Below are positions 11,340-22,275 of a DNA stretch of 64,000 bases, one piece after another. The notes beneath the pieces were generated by a model. It saw only the letters and a program-made list of their open reading frames with translations. It did no database searches and was not told the DNA's origin. The position numbers were made by a program, and so were the translations under genes. Numbering within the stretch: the stretch's first letter is position 1; every line of letters starts with the position of its first letter. Source of the stretch: Kingdonia uniflora (taxonomy: Eukaryota; Streptophyta; Magnoliopsida; Ranunculales; Circaeasteraceae); NCBI GenBank assembly GCA_014058105.1, contig JACGCM010000779.1, forward strand, positions 2,790,001-2,854,000, written 5' to 3'.

Positions 11340-11535
11340 TCCCACGGTGTCTTGAATTACTGTAAACTGTGAACTGTAATTTGATTTATCATTTGGTTAT
11401 CTGATTATCTGTAAACTGTAATTTGATTATCTGTAAACTGTAATCTGATTATCTATAAACTGTAAACTGTAAACTGATTATCTGATAATTTTGATTTGCT
11501 GTCTGTAATTCTAATTTGCTGTCTGTAAATTTTAT
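11340..11535. repeat. Short tandem motif (CTGTAAACTGTAATTTGATTAT type) before the transposase
   Basis: These are imperfect copies of a ~20-nt TGTAAACTGTAATTTGATTATC unit immediately upstream of the transposase ATG. They probably fall in the leader or first intron of the transposase gene. Confidence 0.75.
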
Positions 11536-11549
11536 CCTTTTTCTCAGTA

Positions 11550-13625
11550 ATGGCGAGTTCTTCTGTTGATGAAGTGCAACAAATGAATGTGAATGATGTG
11601 AATGATGTTCCTGAGAGTGAGAGGCAAAGCCAACCAGCTGAATCTTTACAATCAACAAAGCAAAGTCGAAAGGGAAAAGTTACATCAGAGGTATGGGAAC
11701 ATTTTACTAAAGTAAAGGATAGTAAACCTCATAAGTCAAAATGTAATTATTACAATTTGTTGTTTGCAAGTGATTCCTTGTTTAACGGTACTTCTACCTT
11801 AAGAGATCATTTATATCTTCCATGTAAGAGTACTAGTAATCCTTGTAGAGTACCACCCGTTGAGGATAAGCAACAAACCCTTAGCTTTTAAAGAAAGAAT
11901 GGAGGACAAGAACAAGATCTTGTGCCTATCTTATTTAGCCAAGATTCTTGTAAGAAAGCACTTACCAAAATGATAATTATGGACGAGCTCCCATTTAGAT
12001 TTGTGGAAGGTGAGGGTTTTTTGGATTTTTGTGATCTTCTTTGTCCAAGATTTAAGGTTCCTTCACGTGTAACAATATCTAGGGAGGCTATTGCTATATA
12101 CGTGGAAGAAAAGAAGAAGTTGAGTAGTATTATAAGAGCCTACAAAATTTGCGTCACTACCGATACTTGGACCTCCATTCAAAATATAAACTACATGTGT
12201 CTCACCGCACATTATATCGATAGTGAGTAGAGATTGAATAAAAGGATACTTAACTTCTGCGTGGTTCCGAACCATAAGGGTGAGACAATCGGAAAGATGG
12301 TGGAGAAATGCCTTCTAGAATGGAAAATAGATAGTATATTAACTGTCACATGTGATAACGCAAGCTCTAATAATTTGGCAATAAAATGGTTGAAGAATAA
12401 GATGAAACATTGGAAAGATGTAGTTTTAGAACATGAGTTCATACATGTTAGGTGCTCCGCACATATTTTAAATCTTATTGTGAAAGATGGGCTAAAGCAA
12501 TATGACACGGCAATAGCTCGAGTGCGTGATGCGGTTAGATATGTGAGGTCGTCTCCATCTAGATGGTTGAAGTGGAAAAATTGTGTGAAAGAAGCTAAAA
12601 TTGAATGTAAGAAGCATGTATGTTTAGATGTACAAACGAGGTGGAACTCCACGTACATTATGTTGGCGTCGGCAGTAATGTTTGAAGATGCATTTGCGAG
12701 ATTGCAAGATGAGGATGTTGGGTATATACAATACTTTGTTGGGAAAGATGGTGTTGTTGGCGTGCCTCCGGGGACAAATGATTGGGATAGAGCTAGATTG
12801 TTTGTTGAGTTTTAGGGTGTTTACTACGATACAGCCACCAAAATTTCTGGGTCCAAGTATATTACATCTGATATTTTATTTGATGAGATAGTAAATATCA
12901 AGAGTAGCTTGAAAGAACTATCAAACCATATTGATCTTAGTTTAATGTCCATGGGTATGAGTATGATTGAAAAATATGATAAGTACTGGGACATTGAAAA
13001 GATTAACCCATTGCTATTAGTTGTTGTTATTCTTGATCCTCGTTTCAAGTTGGAATATATTGAATATGGGCTAAGTGGGTTGTATGAGAATGCCAAAATT
13101 GTTTTGATAATTGAGAAAGTAGAAAAAACACTTCAGAGTTTGTATGTAGCTTATGCTAGAAATAACCAAAACCTAAGTGCAACATCAAGCTCAAGTGTTA
13201 GTGAATCAATTGTGATAAATAATGTGAGGGAGAGCAAGGCTTCTAAGTGGCAAAAACATAAGCAAGGGAATTTGGGGAACACGACAGAAGTTGAGAAGTA
13301 CTTGAAGGCTACTCTTGAAGAAGAAATAGAAGGACAATAATTTGATATTTTGTGTTGGTGGAAAAATAATTCCACCAAGTATCCGATCATCTCTCTCATA
13401 GCACGCGATGTATTAGCTATTCCTGTGACTCCAGTTGCATCTGAGTCTGCTTTTAGCACAGGGGGACGTGTACTTGATCCTTTTCGTAGTTCTTTGCGTC
13501 CTAATACAGTATAAGCTCTCATATGCACACAAAATTGGCTCCGATCTAAAGTAAAACCGATTGACCTTCAAGCTTCAATGGAAGAGGTAGAACAATACGA
13601 TGATATTGACGCAGATAATAATTTA
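11550..13625 (+). pseudogene. hAT transposase relic (BED finger, RICESLEEPER-like)
   Basis: One reading frame (positions divisible by three) can be followed from ATG 11550 to about 13625. It is interrupted by five in-frame stops (11889, 12228, 12813, 13338 and 13512) but shows no clear frameshift. The N-terminus is a BED zinc finger (SEVWEHFTKVKD, with a Cys pair and GTSTLRDHL). The middle has TTDTWTS and DVQTRWNSTY motifs. The C-terminus has the hAT dimerisation block IPVTPVASESAFSTGGRV. The second Cys of the BED knuckle seems to be replaced (CNYYNL). Transposases of this type cut and paste hAT DNA. The length of roughly 690 codons is normal. Loss by stops only suggests moderate age. Confidence 0.93.
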
Positions 13626-14084
13626 TTTGTTTTTATTTACATTTTAATAGCTATGTATGATAAATTATAATTTTTTTTTTAATAATGTTTTAGAGTAGTT
13701 CGAGGGAAGAGTATCATCGATATCATTAGGGGAAAATACTAGTTGAGAGCCTTGTCCTGTGGTATGCTTACTTGCTTTATTATTTATTTATTCATTTGAA
13801 TTATACAACTTAGCAGTTTTTTTTTATTGTGATAAATTTCTAATCTTATCATTTATTTCTTTTTATTACAGGAAAAGTAGTAATTCCATTTAGGCATCTA
13901 GCGTTGTGGACTCGTGGTATGGTATTAGACAGTCTGCTAAACTCGTGGTATGGACTATATTATGTTCTTTGGAGTTCTATTATACTTTTTGACTTTTTGT
14001 GGCGAGTGGCTTTATGCTAGACTTTGGACCTATGAGTTATGACTATGTTATTTTTTGTTATGTTTGTTATGTTGGACTTTGGAC

Positions 14085-14430
14085 GGACTTTGGATATCCA
14101 TTTGTGGCTGTTTTATATTTGTGAATTGTGATATCCAATTATCTATTGTGGTTGTTTTATAGTTGATATCCATTGTGACTGTTTTACTTGTGAAATCCAT
14201 TGTGGTTATTTTATTTGTGATATCCATTATCCAATATCCCTTGTGGCTGCCTGTTATACTTGTGAAATCCATTGTGGTTGTTATTCTTGATATATCCATT
14301 GTGGTTGTTGTTATACTTGATATCCATTGTGGTTGTTATACTTGTGATATCCATTGTGGCTGCCTGTTATACTTGATATCCATTGTGGCTGCCTGTTATA
14401 CTTGTGGTTGCTTTACTTGTGAATCTATGA
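14085..14430. repeat. Minisatellite near the right end of the hAT
   Basis: A ~27-30-nt unit of the type GATATCCATTGTGGTTGTTA is repeated about a dozen times with small changes. The open frames in it on both strands are composition artefacts. Because the subterminal motif cluster starts just to the right, the array lies in the 3' non-coding part of the transposon. Confidence 0.88.
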
Positions 14431-14499
14431 TATAATTGATATTATGGGCTTGTGGCCTAATAGGCCCATCCATAAGGCCCGGCCTATGATCCAAAAGGA

Positions 14500-14690
14500 C
14501 CAAAACCAAATTTAAAAGAACCAAAACCAGATCCCAAAACCGAATATAAAAAACCAAACCGAACCAGACCGACCGGTTCGGTTTTAGTTCGGTTCTATAT
14601 GAGGCCGGTTCGGTTTCGGTTCTACATTCCCAGAAATCGGTGATGTCCGGATCGGCTCGCGGTTTAGGGTCAAAACCGGACCGAACCGGA
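14500..14690. repeat. Subterminal motif cluster at the right end of the hAT
   Basis: GGTTCGG and CCGAACC motifs occur in both orientations, mirroring 9888-10060. These are likely transposase contact sites. Confidence 0.7.
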
Positions 14691-14705
14691 CCGTGTACAG
14701 CCCTC

Positions 14706-15176
14706 GATTGGCCCGTGTAGCTACAGTGATAGGTCCAACCACCGCGTCGTTCAGAGACATCACCAATAAATGTTACAGTGACAGTACCGACATGACCGGC
14801 GCCCATAACTCGCCAGGATTTCCTGACAGTAATCATGTAATCCTAACCCACTCTTGGTGACTCAGCTCCCTGTATCTCTATAAATAGAGGAGAGGGGAAG
14901 CCAAGAAAGGGTTAGAAAAAATCATCTCCAGCCCCTCGCATTTTACCTTCGATCACCCAGACACTCTGTACTCGAACCCTATTATTTACTCTTCAGTAAT
15001 ACAATATATCTTAAAAATCCTCATCAGAGGTCGTAGAGAGTCACATTCGGGCCTCTACGCAAGTATTTGTCTATAGTTAGTTCTTACATTAGGCTAATTG
15101 TTTGTACCCTTTGATTGAAGATTGATTCTACGTTGTGAGAACCTACTTCACCTCCAAACGAAGTTAGTTCCCTACA
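14706..15176 (+). repeat. 3' LTR of element A, right part
   Basis: The LTR resumes after the hAT, starting with the second GATTGGCC, and ends GTTCCCTACA at 15176. A TATA box CTATAAATAG lies at about 14878-14887. The downstream part matches the element D LTR (CCTCATCAGAGGTCGT near 15020, AAGATTGAT, ACGAAGTTAG). The terminal CA and the matching ends of D fix the boundary. Confidence 0.9.
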
Positions 15177-15512
15177 ATTCCAGTTAACTTCAATTGTAAC
15201 CATGTTATTCTGATTCCCAAAGTGGACAAACTTGAACTTATCTCTCAATACAAACCTATATGTCTTAGCAATTTTGCTTTCAAAATTATTACTGAGATCA
15301 TAGCTACCAGATTATCTCCTATTACTGACAGGATAGTTAGCAAGGCTCAGAGTACTTTTATCAAGAATAGAAGTATCCAAAAGAATATCTGCATGGCATC
15401 TGAAATGGTGAATAAAATGAGGATTAAAATAAAGGGATGAAATGTTGTTCTCAAACTCAATATAACCCAGGCCTATGATACACTCAGTTGAGAATTCCTC
15501 AATAAATCTTTT

Positions 15513-16014
15513 GCGATTTTATTTTATTTTATTTTATTTTTTATTTTTTTGCGCAAATAGGGTTTTTATTTAAGTAGACAAGAAAAAAACAATAGGGGGA
15601 CTTAAAGCCTGACCTCCGAGCAGCACATGTGCCTCAGTGTCTAATAGCCGCAGCCCCTAATTTTTCTAAAAAATAGGAGGCTCGTATTGGTCTAGACAAC
15701 GCAACAACAGACCGGAACAAGAGGTTCTTTTGTGTACTTCCCAACTTGGAGAAACCATCAGTGGACCCGTTCCCTTCTCACTACGTGTGCACCATGATGA
15801 TTTGGAGCTCATGGCTGAGTTTAAGGATCATCTTCCATATGGCTTGAAACTTGCTGGGGCAGAGGCGTATCTGTTTGTACCAGTTGAATATGACCTCAGC
15901 ATCCATTTCAACCACGAGTGGAAACCAGTGATTTTCTTTGCAGAGTCTGAGGCCATGCAGGAGCCCATATAGTTCAACTATCATGTTCAGCTGTCATGCA
16001 GGAGTCCACGACTT
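15513..16014 (-). mobile_element. 5'-truncated LINE scrap H inserted in LINE F
   Basis: Read on the minus strand, the piece contains an RNase H-like stretch (VELYGLLHGLRLCKENHWF, about 15984-15880) and ends in an ATTTT-rich, A-rich tail (reverse of 15513-15550). That is the form expected of a 5'-truncated LINE copy. The bases CTTTTG flank it on both sides (near 15508 and 16013), a possible short target duplication. The RT frame of LINE F resumes right after it. Confidence 0.7.
15515..15552. repeat. (ATTTT)n microsatellite at the tail of LINE scrap H
   Basis: This is a run of ATTTT units followed by T-rich sequence. It is the reverse complement of an A-rich retroposon tail. Confidence 0.9.
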
Positions 16015-16984
16015 TTGACTTCTTTGCTAGCTTCTGTAACTGGATAACTACCTTGGTGAGTAGTGGCAAAGTCTCACAAGTATCAAACATCCTTGTATCA
16101 ATGGTAGCACCACTGGTTTTTTCAACATGAAAAGGGGTCTTAAACAGGGGGACCCCCTCTCCTCAATGTTGTTCTCTATAGCTGAAGATATATTAAGCAT
16201 TAATCTACACAAATATGAAGAACAAAGAAGGATCAAGACCATAGTGAAGATTAGGAATGTGAGTGGTCCTACCCACCTTCTATTTACTAATAATATTTTC
16301 TTATTTGTAAATGGTAAAATCAAATGCTTGAAACAACTTAGAGAGATACTTCACTAGTATCAAACAGCCTCTGGCCAACGCATTAGTGTTGAAAAAAGTA
16401 AAATTTTCATGGGAAAGGTTCCCCTTACTAGAAGAAGAATTGTTCTTGCGATCTTTGGATTTATAGAAGGGTTGTTTTCTGAAACATACTTAGTGATCCC
16501 CTGATACAAGGTAGAGTAACCAACAATACTATCAGACCCCTTCTGGAAAAAATCAGGAGAAGAGCTAATAGCTAGACATGGAAGATGATATCCTTTGCAG
16601 GAAGAGTTGTCTTGGCTAAAGCTATTCTGAATAGCATTCCTATCTATAATATGGCAATATAAAAATGGACAAGGACTCTCATCAAGGAGGGAGATAGAAT
16701 TTTTAGGAACTTTATATGGACTGCGGATCCAACAAAAAGGAAAGGAGTGACTCTCAAGGGGGAAAAAGTTTGTAAACATATTCAAAAATGCCTTGGAATT
16801 AGAAGTTTAGGTAAAGTAAACAATGCTATGCTCTGCAAACTAAACTAGATTTTCAAAATTTGGGTTAAAGATTGGACTAAAATGCTTAAAGAAAAAATTT
16901 TCACCAAAAGAGAAGACAATATTGAACATCACAAGTTGACAACTATTTGGGGAGGAATTAAAGCTACTGCAGATACATCAAAAT

Positions 16985-18085
16985 CACACATTGGCTGGGT
17001 TATTGGGGAAGGCAAAAAAGATTGATTTTTGGAAAGAGACCTGGGCTTCTGACATCCCTCTCATGGAGCTTATATACATGCCTAGAAATCTATGGAAACA
17101 ATGCACTGCAAAAGTGAGGGATTTTATTGGCAGCACAGGGTGGTTAATTCCAAAAGACATTAGACTGATGCTCCTCACTCTGGGGATTGATATTAACTTA
17201 ATCCATTATAACCCCATGAAACAGGACACTCTCATCTGGAAACCTGACCATCATGGTGACTTCACTATGAAGAATGCTTTTGAGACAACTAGACAAAATG
17301 AGCAAACAACTTGGTGGTGGAGATATGTTTGGTATAAGAGTCTTTTCCCCGGACTAGGGGGTTTTGCTTGGAGACTTATACAGAAAGTGCTGCCTTTTGA
17401 TGAAAAAATCAGGAACAAAGGAATATGCATTACTTCTATGTGCTCTGGGTGCTACAAGATTGAGGAGGAAGAATAACATATCCTTCTGCATTGCCTCCCA
17501 TCTGCTTATCTCTGGCAATTGGCTACTAATGTATTTTGTTTCCCTCCTATTAATGCAACAGATAACTGGAGATCTATAATTGAAAGAAACAAACAGTCTA
17601 GCTCCTACATCAAAGAGCTCTGGGTCACCATGGTCTTCTCTATATGAAACAATATCTGGCAAGGCAGAAATAAGAGAAGATTTAAAGATCATATTATAAC
17701 CTTGCAGACAGTGAAGTACAATATCCTAAAAGACATAGCAAATACTACTCATCTGTCCAGCAGTTCAATGTTCAGCACAGCCTAAGACCTGTAGGTAATT
17801 AAAGATCTAAATGTCATTTGTAAACCAGGACAAAGGAACAACATCAAAAGTTACTTCTGGACTATCCCTGAAACAGATGAAGTGAAGATATATTATGATG
17901 GTTCAGCATTGGGCAACCCAGGTCAAGCAGGTATTGGGGTTGTTTATAGGGACAGTAATGGAGGGGTTCTGGGCATTATAGTAAAGCTATTGGCAGTACA
18001 ACAAACTATATGGCAGAAGTCTAAGCTATTATTGAAGGAGCAGAACAACCAATTCATAAGGGCTGGAAAAATCAGTGGATAGTTT
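16985..18085 (+). pseudogene. LINE F zf-RVT linker and RNase H domain
   Basis: An open stretch at 16991-17476 has IDFWKETWASDIPL and WWWRYVWYKSLFPGLGGFAWRL, typical of the zinc-binding linker that follows plant LINE RTs, with Cys residues in ICITSMCSGCYK and, after a stop, HILLHCLP. From 17885 the RNase H fold starts (KIYYDGSALGNPGQAGIGVV). The second catalytic part is degraded and the frame stops at 18080. Together with the upstream RT, this completes one ORF2 of the L1 type. Confidence 0.82.
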
Positions 18086-18349
18086 CAGACTCAATAGTAG
18101 CAATTACAGCCTTTAGGAAGACAAAATTCCCTAGAAGTACAGAAGCCTATGGAACAAAATAAAGGTTCAGATAACTCAGCTCAGATTCACACAAATATAG
18201 AGAGAAAGTAACTTCTCTATAGACCAAACAGCAAATAGAGGATCAGCAGCACAAGACAACTTCAGAGAATGGTGCAATGGCAGACCAGTTCCTAACTAAA
18301 ATTGAAGACCCCATCACAGAATACTTTAGATTCAATATGAATCAATTAG

Positions 18350-18580
18350 CTACTGTAAGGTGGTTATTTTGTTGTATTTTAGTTTTCTTGGGATTTCCAG
18401 GTTACTAGCTTCTTATGAGGCTTTCCTGGTACCCTCAGTTGTTTGACCCATTTCCAGTGAATAAGCTACTGTAAGTGGTTATTTTGTTGTATTTTAGTTT
18501 TCTTGGGATTTCCAGGTTAATAGCTTCTTATGAGGCTTTCCTGGTCCCTTCAGTTGTTTGACCCATTTCCAGTGAATAAA
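18350..18580 (+). repeat. 116-bp tandem duplication of the LINE F 3' end
   Basis: The unit starting CTACTGTAAG at 18350 is repeated at 18466 with few changes. Both end in TTTCCAGTGAATAA, shortly before the A-rich end of the LINE. Tandem 3' ends are seen when a LINE transcript is re-primed or its tail unit is duplicated; the mechanism here is unknown. Confidence 0.9.
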
Positions 18581-18605
18581 TTCTAAACCATTTGCAAAAA
18601 AATAT

Positions 18606-19285
18606 GTTTTTCATTCTCCCGTTTGCACCACAAAGATTTGCAGTTCTCAAAACTTCTCGTTCTGATGGGTGTTTAGTTTCCAATTTCTCACGGATGATAA
18701 TCATAACAAGAAAGTTATTACACTTTTATTAAAATCAATAATCCTAAATTAGAAAGTTTCAAGAGCAATCATCATTCCAACCATCCTATGCATGTTGTGA
18801 GAATACTAAAGGATGTATGGAAGTTATGATTGCACCGATGAATAGACTGCTTTAAAAATAACAAGAAGGCAAGGGTATCTTGCACTAAGATGAAAACCAC
18901 ATCTATTTATGAAATGTAAAATCTTGTTGATGGATTCGAGTCACTCGCCCCTTCTATGGATATCTGAGTCTGAAAATGAAAACCATATCAAATGAGGGCT
19001 AAAATCCCAATTGTGTATACAAGATTTTTTTATCAAACCACAAAGGTACGTACCAGATAGCTTCTTTTGCCATCCTATTGCTCTAGTCCACCTCATTAGG
19101 CTAGGGTTGCCTCTTAGTATCGTGTCCATGTCACAGCCCTACATCTACTACAATAACTTACCAATCAGACATATCGACATAACTTAACTGAGCATACGAA
19201 GAACAACAAAAGCATAGTGTTAAAATGAAACTTGTACTGCTAAACCAGCCTGGACAAGGATATTGTTAAATTGGATCATAAACCA
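18606..19285. other. Unassigned sequence between LINE F and LINE G
   Basis: I see no coding region, LTR or tail. The short frames are not supported. This may be the DNA that received LINE G, possibly continuous with 21141-21723. Confidence 0.4.
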
Positions 19286-19487
19286 TGACACCTTTTTTTT
19301 TAAGGCAAAAGAATAAATTTATTAATAAAAAAAATAAGGACTACAAAGCAAAATAGAGAAGACCCATACCATGAGAAATGTAAAAGACCTCTTACAATTC
19401 CCAGGGGGTGCATCAACTAAATTTAAAACAAGAAAATTGATACATATCATGAAATAAAGCAGAAGTAATAAAATCAGGAGCGACACC

Positions 19488-20000
19488 CTAGATGTAGAGA
19501 GAAGGTGCAATGTAGATAGCCTTATTAGTAATAATATCAGCAACTGCATTCCCTTTTCTGAAGATGTGCGACACTATATAGTGTATAGAGCTAAGAAAGT
19601 GTAAGCAGTTGATCCATTTAATTCTAAGCTTCCAAAAGACCTTAAGCACATTATGGGAGAGTATATAAGCGATAGAAGCGGAGTCCAGCTCAATCCATAA
19701 GTGAGAGATATTCTTAGTCTTAGCATGTTCTGGGCAAATGATCAGAGCAGTAAGCTCAGCAAAGAAAGTAGTTTGATGGCCAATACTAATCCCACAAGCA
19801 TAAATAAAATGGTCGAAATGATTTCTGAAGACTCCACCACAGCCAGCAGCCCCAGGGTTACCTTTAAAGGCTTTATCTATATTGAGCTTAATAAAAGGAG
19901 CAGTAGGGGCAGTCCAAGAAAAGGAGGTAATTTTTGGAGCTAAAGGCAATCTACCCATAACCCCAAGCTTGTTTAAGGTACAACTGTCAGAAGGAAGCAT
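19488..20000 (-). pseudogene. LINE G RNase H domain (D-E-D present)
   Basis: This is an open 170-codon frame with an RNase H fold. The catalytic acids are visible: Asp in FIKLNIDKAFKGNPG, Glu in TTFFAELTAL and Asp in WIELDSASIAYI, with a C-terminal HIFRKGNAVAD motif that supplies the His and Asp. In plant LINEs this domain removes RNA after first-strand synthesis. The domain is open, but the linker upstream (20000-20395) carries stops. Confidence 0.85.
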
Positions 20001-20394
20001 AGTACAAGAAGAAAGCGAATCTGAGTCTCTAATCTAGCCCTTTAGATCAGAAATGCTTTGAGCAGTAGAAATAAAGATATCATCAAATCTGATAGCATTC
20101 CTAGCTTTCTAGATAGCCCATAGGCCGTAAATAATAGCACATTGACAAAGATTACCCAAATAAGGGCTTAGGTTGTGCTTGATAGCCAACTTGATCAAGC
20201 TAGAAGGGGTCTGCAGATGGGAGAGATTCCTCCCAAAAATAGTAGCAATCCAGGCCCAGATCACCTTAATATAAGAGCATCCAATGAAAAGATGTTGAGA
20301 GATTTCTAAGCAAGAAGGCTAGAGACATAAGTAGCAGCAAGAAACAATAACCATGCCTCTAAAACTTGAATTTTCATCTGTAGGAACCTTCTCG

Positions 20395-21012
20395 TTAAGT
20401 AATTTTCAAGAAAATAAGGAGCATTTGGGGGGAGTAGGACTGAGACCACAATAACTTACCCCAGAAAACATAATAGCTATGCTTTCTAATATACTCAAAA
20501 GCTTCCTTAAAAGTAAGAGATCTTGTGGTTGTATGTCTCCATACAAGTAAGTCATCAGTAGGAGAAGTGAGGATAGGAATCTGGTGGATCTCATTACAAA
20601 GGGCTGAGAAATGATCTTGAAGGACAGTGGGCAAGCACCAACTGTTGTTATCCATAAAGTGATACACTTTAGCCTTAAGAGCTTTGAGAGTACTACTAAG
20701 AATATGAAGAGACAAACTAATAGGAGCAGAGAGCCACTCATCATTCCAGAACTGAATAGAGTTACCATTACCCACAATCCATTTAGATTGAGATTGGATA
20801 GAAGGGAACACACCCTTAAGACCCGACCAGAGAGAAGACCTCTTAAAATATAAAATAGAAGAGTTATTAGTTGCCAAGGATTTAACTCTCATCATGTATA
20901 CCCAATGGGACTTCTCAGATAACATCTCAAAAGAAAGTTTGTACATTACAGCAGTGTTTAGAGAAGAGAGAGCACAAATACCCAGTCCTCCCTCATCAAT
21001 TGGAAGGCACAT
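20395..21012 (-). pseudogene. LINE G RT C-terminus and linker
   Basis: This is an open 205-codon frame starting MCLPIDEGGLGICALSSLN, a well conserved block after the RT thumb in plant LINEs. It continues with WSGLKGVFPSI, a NGNSIQFWNDEW block and a FKEAFEYIRKH stretch before the zf-RVT finger. A stop precedes the first Met and links to the RT end at 21012-21135. Confidence 0.82.
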
Positions 21013-21140
21013 AACAACCTAAAAGACAGTAACTAGCTTTGTTGTGTCAGGATCCCCAGAGCAAATAAAATTCTTAAGCCAAGTTTTAATAGCTTTAATA
21101 AGAGGAGCAGGCCATTTGTAAACAGAAAAGCATAATACCT

Positions 21141-21723
21141 TGTGAGCTACCTATATCTAAGTATGCATACATACTACATATGAGAATATCATGGATATGA
21201 AGCTTTCTCCCCTGTTTTCATAGCTATATTTAAGTTGTTGTTTGTGATAATGAACAAAGCATACCAATTACGGCCCCGTCCTAGGAGTTTCCTTGGACCA
21301 TGAGAACCCTACAGGCAACCCTGAGTGCAATAGACGTCATCCTTTTTTCATCTTTTTTGCTTCCTAGTAGTATGATTGTAATTCAAGTCCAGTAACAAAG
21401 ATCTTAGCTGTTATATTATACCACAAAATTTTATACCATAAAAGGCTATTGCTATCTTCTCAATATATGAGGTATCTGGAGTTTTGCCTCTAAATTTGGT
21501 GGGGATCTCAAATGAAGTAGGAAAAGAGACCAGACTTGAAATTATCTTTCTTTCACGCTAATGGTCATATTATATGTATGCTTATTTTATTTTTTCCTTT
21601 TCTCAAACTAAGTTGGTGGTCATATATATCAAGCATAAGAATGTGAAATGCGCAAATCTTGATTCTAATTCAAATTAATCATCAGTCTTCATCTAGAAGC
21701 ATATTATATACACTAATACATGT
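21141..21723. other. Unassigned sequence left of element B
   Basis: AT-rich, no supported gene. It forms the left flank of element B. The five bases before the LTR (CATGT) do not match those after the right LTR (CCAAT), so no target duplication could be confirmed. Confidence 0.4.
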
Positions 21724-22210
21724 TGTAGTAGCATATTCTCCAAATTCTATAAGAAAGAGCTATTAGAGTACTGACGTCAAAGGTATTTGATTATTCGAGA
21801 ACATTCCAAATCTAAAACTACAGAGCTCGACTCTCTACATTAGCCATTATACTTGGTCAAATATAGCCATTGCACGTACTCTGTACAATTTGCCCACTTC
21901 CCCTAAAATTAGGAGAAATATTATGTATGTGTAACTGTTTGTATCCATCTATAAATACAGGTAGAGCATATGTCAGTAGAACGGAATTTTTACATTTCTT
22001 TATACCCACAAACCAAATCTATCTACAAGTGTAATAGATTAGCATATAGTGGATTTACATCTCAAAAACCTCCTTGAGGTCATGGTTTTTCTCAGGCATC
22101 ACTGAGTTTTTACGAAAAATATATTGTGTGTTAGCTTCTATTTGTAATTGTATCATATTTCTTCACCTAAGTAATGACGAGGTTTACCAACCAAAAAACT
22201 AGCCATTACA
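21724..22210 (+). repeat. 5' LTR of element B
   Basis: The LTR starts TGTAGTAGCATATTC and ends GCCATTACA, directly before the primer site. A TATA-like CTATAAATAC lies at about 21949-21958. It is 487 bp, and the split right copy adds up to about 494 bp. Confidence 0.92.
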
Positions 22211-22211
22211 A

Positions 22212-22229
22212 TTGGTACCGTCTGTAGGA
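22212..22229 (+). other. Primer binding site of element B
   Basis: TTGGTACCGTCTGTAGGA lies one base after the LTR. The same motif type (TTTGGCACCGTCTGTGGG) occurs in element C, so both use the same class of tRNA primer. I do not name the tRNA. Confidence 0.8.
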
Positions 22230-22275
22230 AATCCATAATTTTCTATATCAAATTTCATCTTAAACAATCACTACC

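Larger units (their letters stand above)
9877..14705. mobile_element. hAT (Ac-like) DNA transposon inserted in the LTR of element A
   Basis: The ends are TAGGGATGTACA (9877-9888) and TGTACAGCCCTC (14694-14705), which are inverted repeats differing at the outer base and one inner base, as is common for hAT. The 8-bp direct repeat GATTGGCC flanks both ends (9869-9876 and 14706-14713). Subterminal clusters of AACCGAACC/GGTTCGG motifs occur at both ends. Inside are a CT-rich leader (about 10115-10345), an exact 110-bp tandem duplication, a transposase relic on the plus strand and an AT-rich minisatellite. The length is 4829 bp. The transposase frame is broken by stops, so any movement would need a transposase in trans. 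Confidence 0.96.
1..15176 (+). mobile_element. Element A: Ty3/gypsy (Tat/Ogre-type) LTR retrotransposon, left end outside window
   Basis: Reading left to right, the element holds the end of gag, protease, reverse transcriptase, a deleted RNase H, integrase, a ~194-bp tandem array, three antisense reading frames, a polypurine tract at 9595-9607 and a 3' LTR. The LTR starts TGTAGTAGCC at 9608 and ends CCCTACA at 15176. It is split by a hAT transposon. The order PR-RT-RH-IN without a chromodomain, together with antisense ORFs between pol and the LTR, points to the Tat lineage. Element D (34588-45134) belongs to the same family, judging from matching LTRs, repeats and antisense ORFs. Many stops and frameshifts show that it is dead. 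The 5' LTR and most of gag lie left of the window. Confidence 0.93.
15182..16790 (+). pseudogene. LINE F reverse transcriptase, split and catalytically dead
   Basis: The first part (15182-15512) reads ISQYKPICLSNFAFKIITEI, then KNRSIQKNI, then LNITQAYDTLS. The second part resumes near 16015 with NWITTLVSSGKVS, a frameshift, then MKRGLKQGDPLSSMLFSIAE and ASGQRISVEKSK. Motif A has Asn instead of Asp (LNITQAYD), and motif C, normally FADD, reads FTNNIFLF, so all key acidic residues there are lost. The region 16400-16790 carries the thumb/linker in decayed form. It would have copied LINE RNA at the nicked target site. The interruption 15513-16014 is a separate insertion. Confidence 0.88.
15177..18605 (+). 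mobile_element. LINE F (L1-like non-LTR retrotransposon), interrupted
   Basis: The LINE ORF2 sequence begins directly at the element A LTR end, in mid-domain (FNCNHVILIPKV). This suggests that A inserted into an older LINE whose 5' part lies left of A. The order is reverse transcriptase, zf-RVT linker, RNase H, a duplicated 3' end and a short A-rich tail near 18600. A second LINE scrap (15513-16014) splits the RT. There are many stops and frameshifts. Confidence 0.85.
19286..21140 (-). mobile_element. LINE G, 5'-truncated L1-like element
   Basis: A T-run at about 19292-19301 followed by AT-rich sequence is the reversed poly(A) tail. Reading leftward from 21140 come the end of the RT thumb (IKAIKTWLKNFICSGDPD), the MCLPIDEGGLGI motif, the zf-RVT linker and RNase H. 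The 5' part of ORF2 and all of ORF1 are missing, as is usual for truncated LINE copies. Confidence 0.86.

Noticed and set aside
14048..14435. Frames on both strands with regular Ile/Val/Cys patterns
   Set aside because: Products of the hAT minisatellite, not proteins.
21719..21723. Target duplication for element B
   Set aside because: CATGT on the left and CCAAT on the right do not match; the right LTR end also differs by two bases, so the duplication is lost or the ends are slightly off.
22212..22229. tRNA-like sequence at primer sites
   Set aside because: Only the complement of a tRNA 3' end is present, as expected for a primer site; no tRNA gene.
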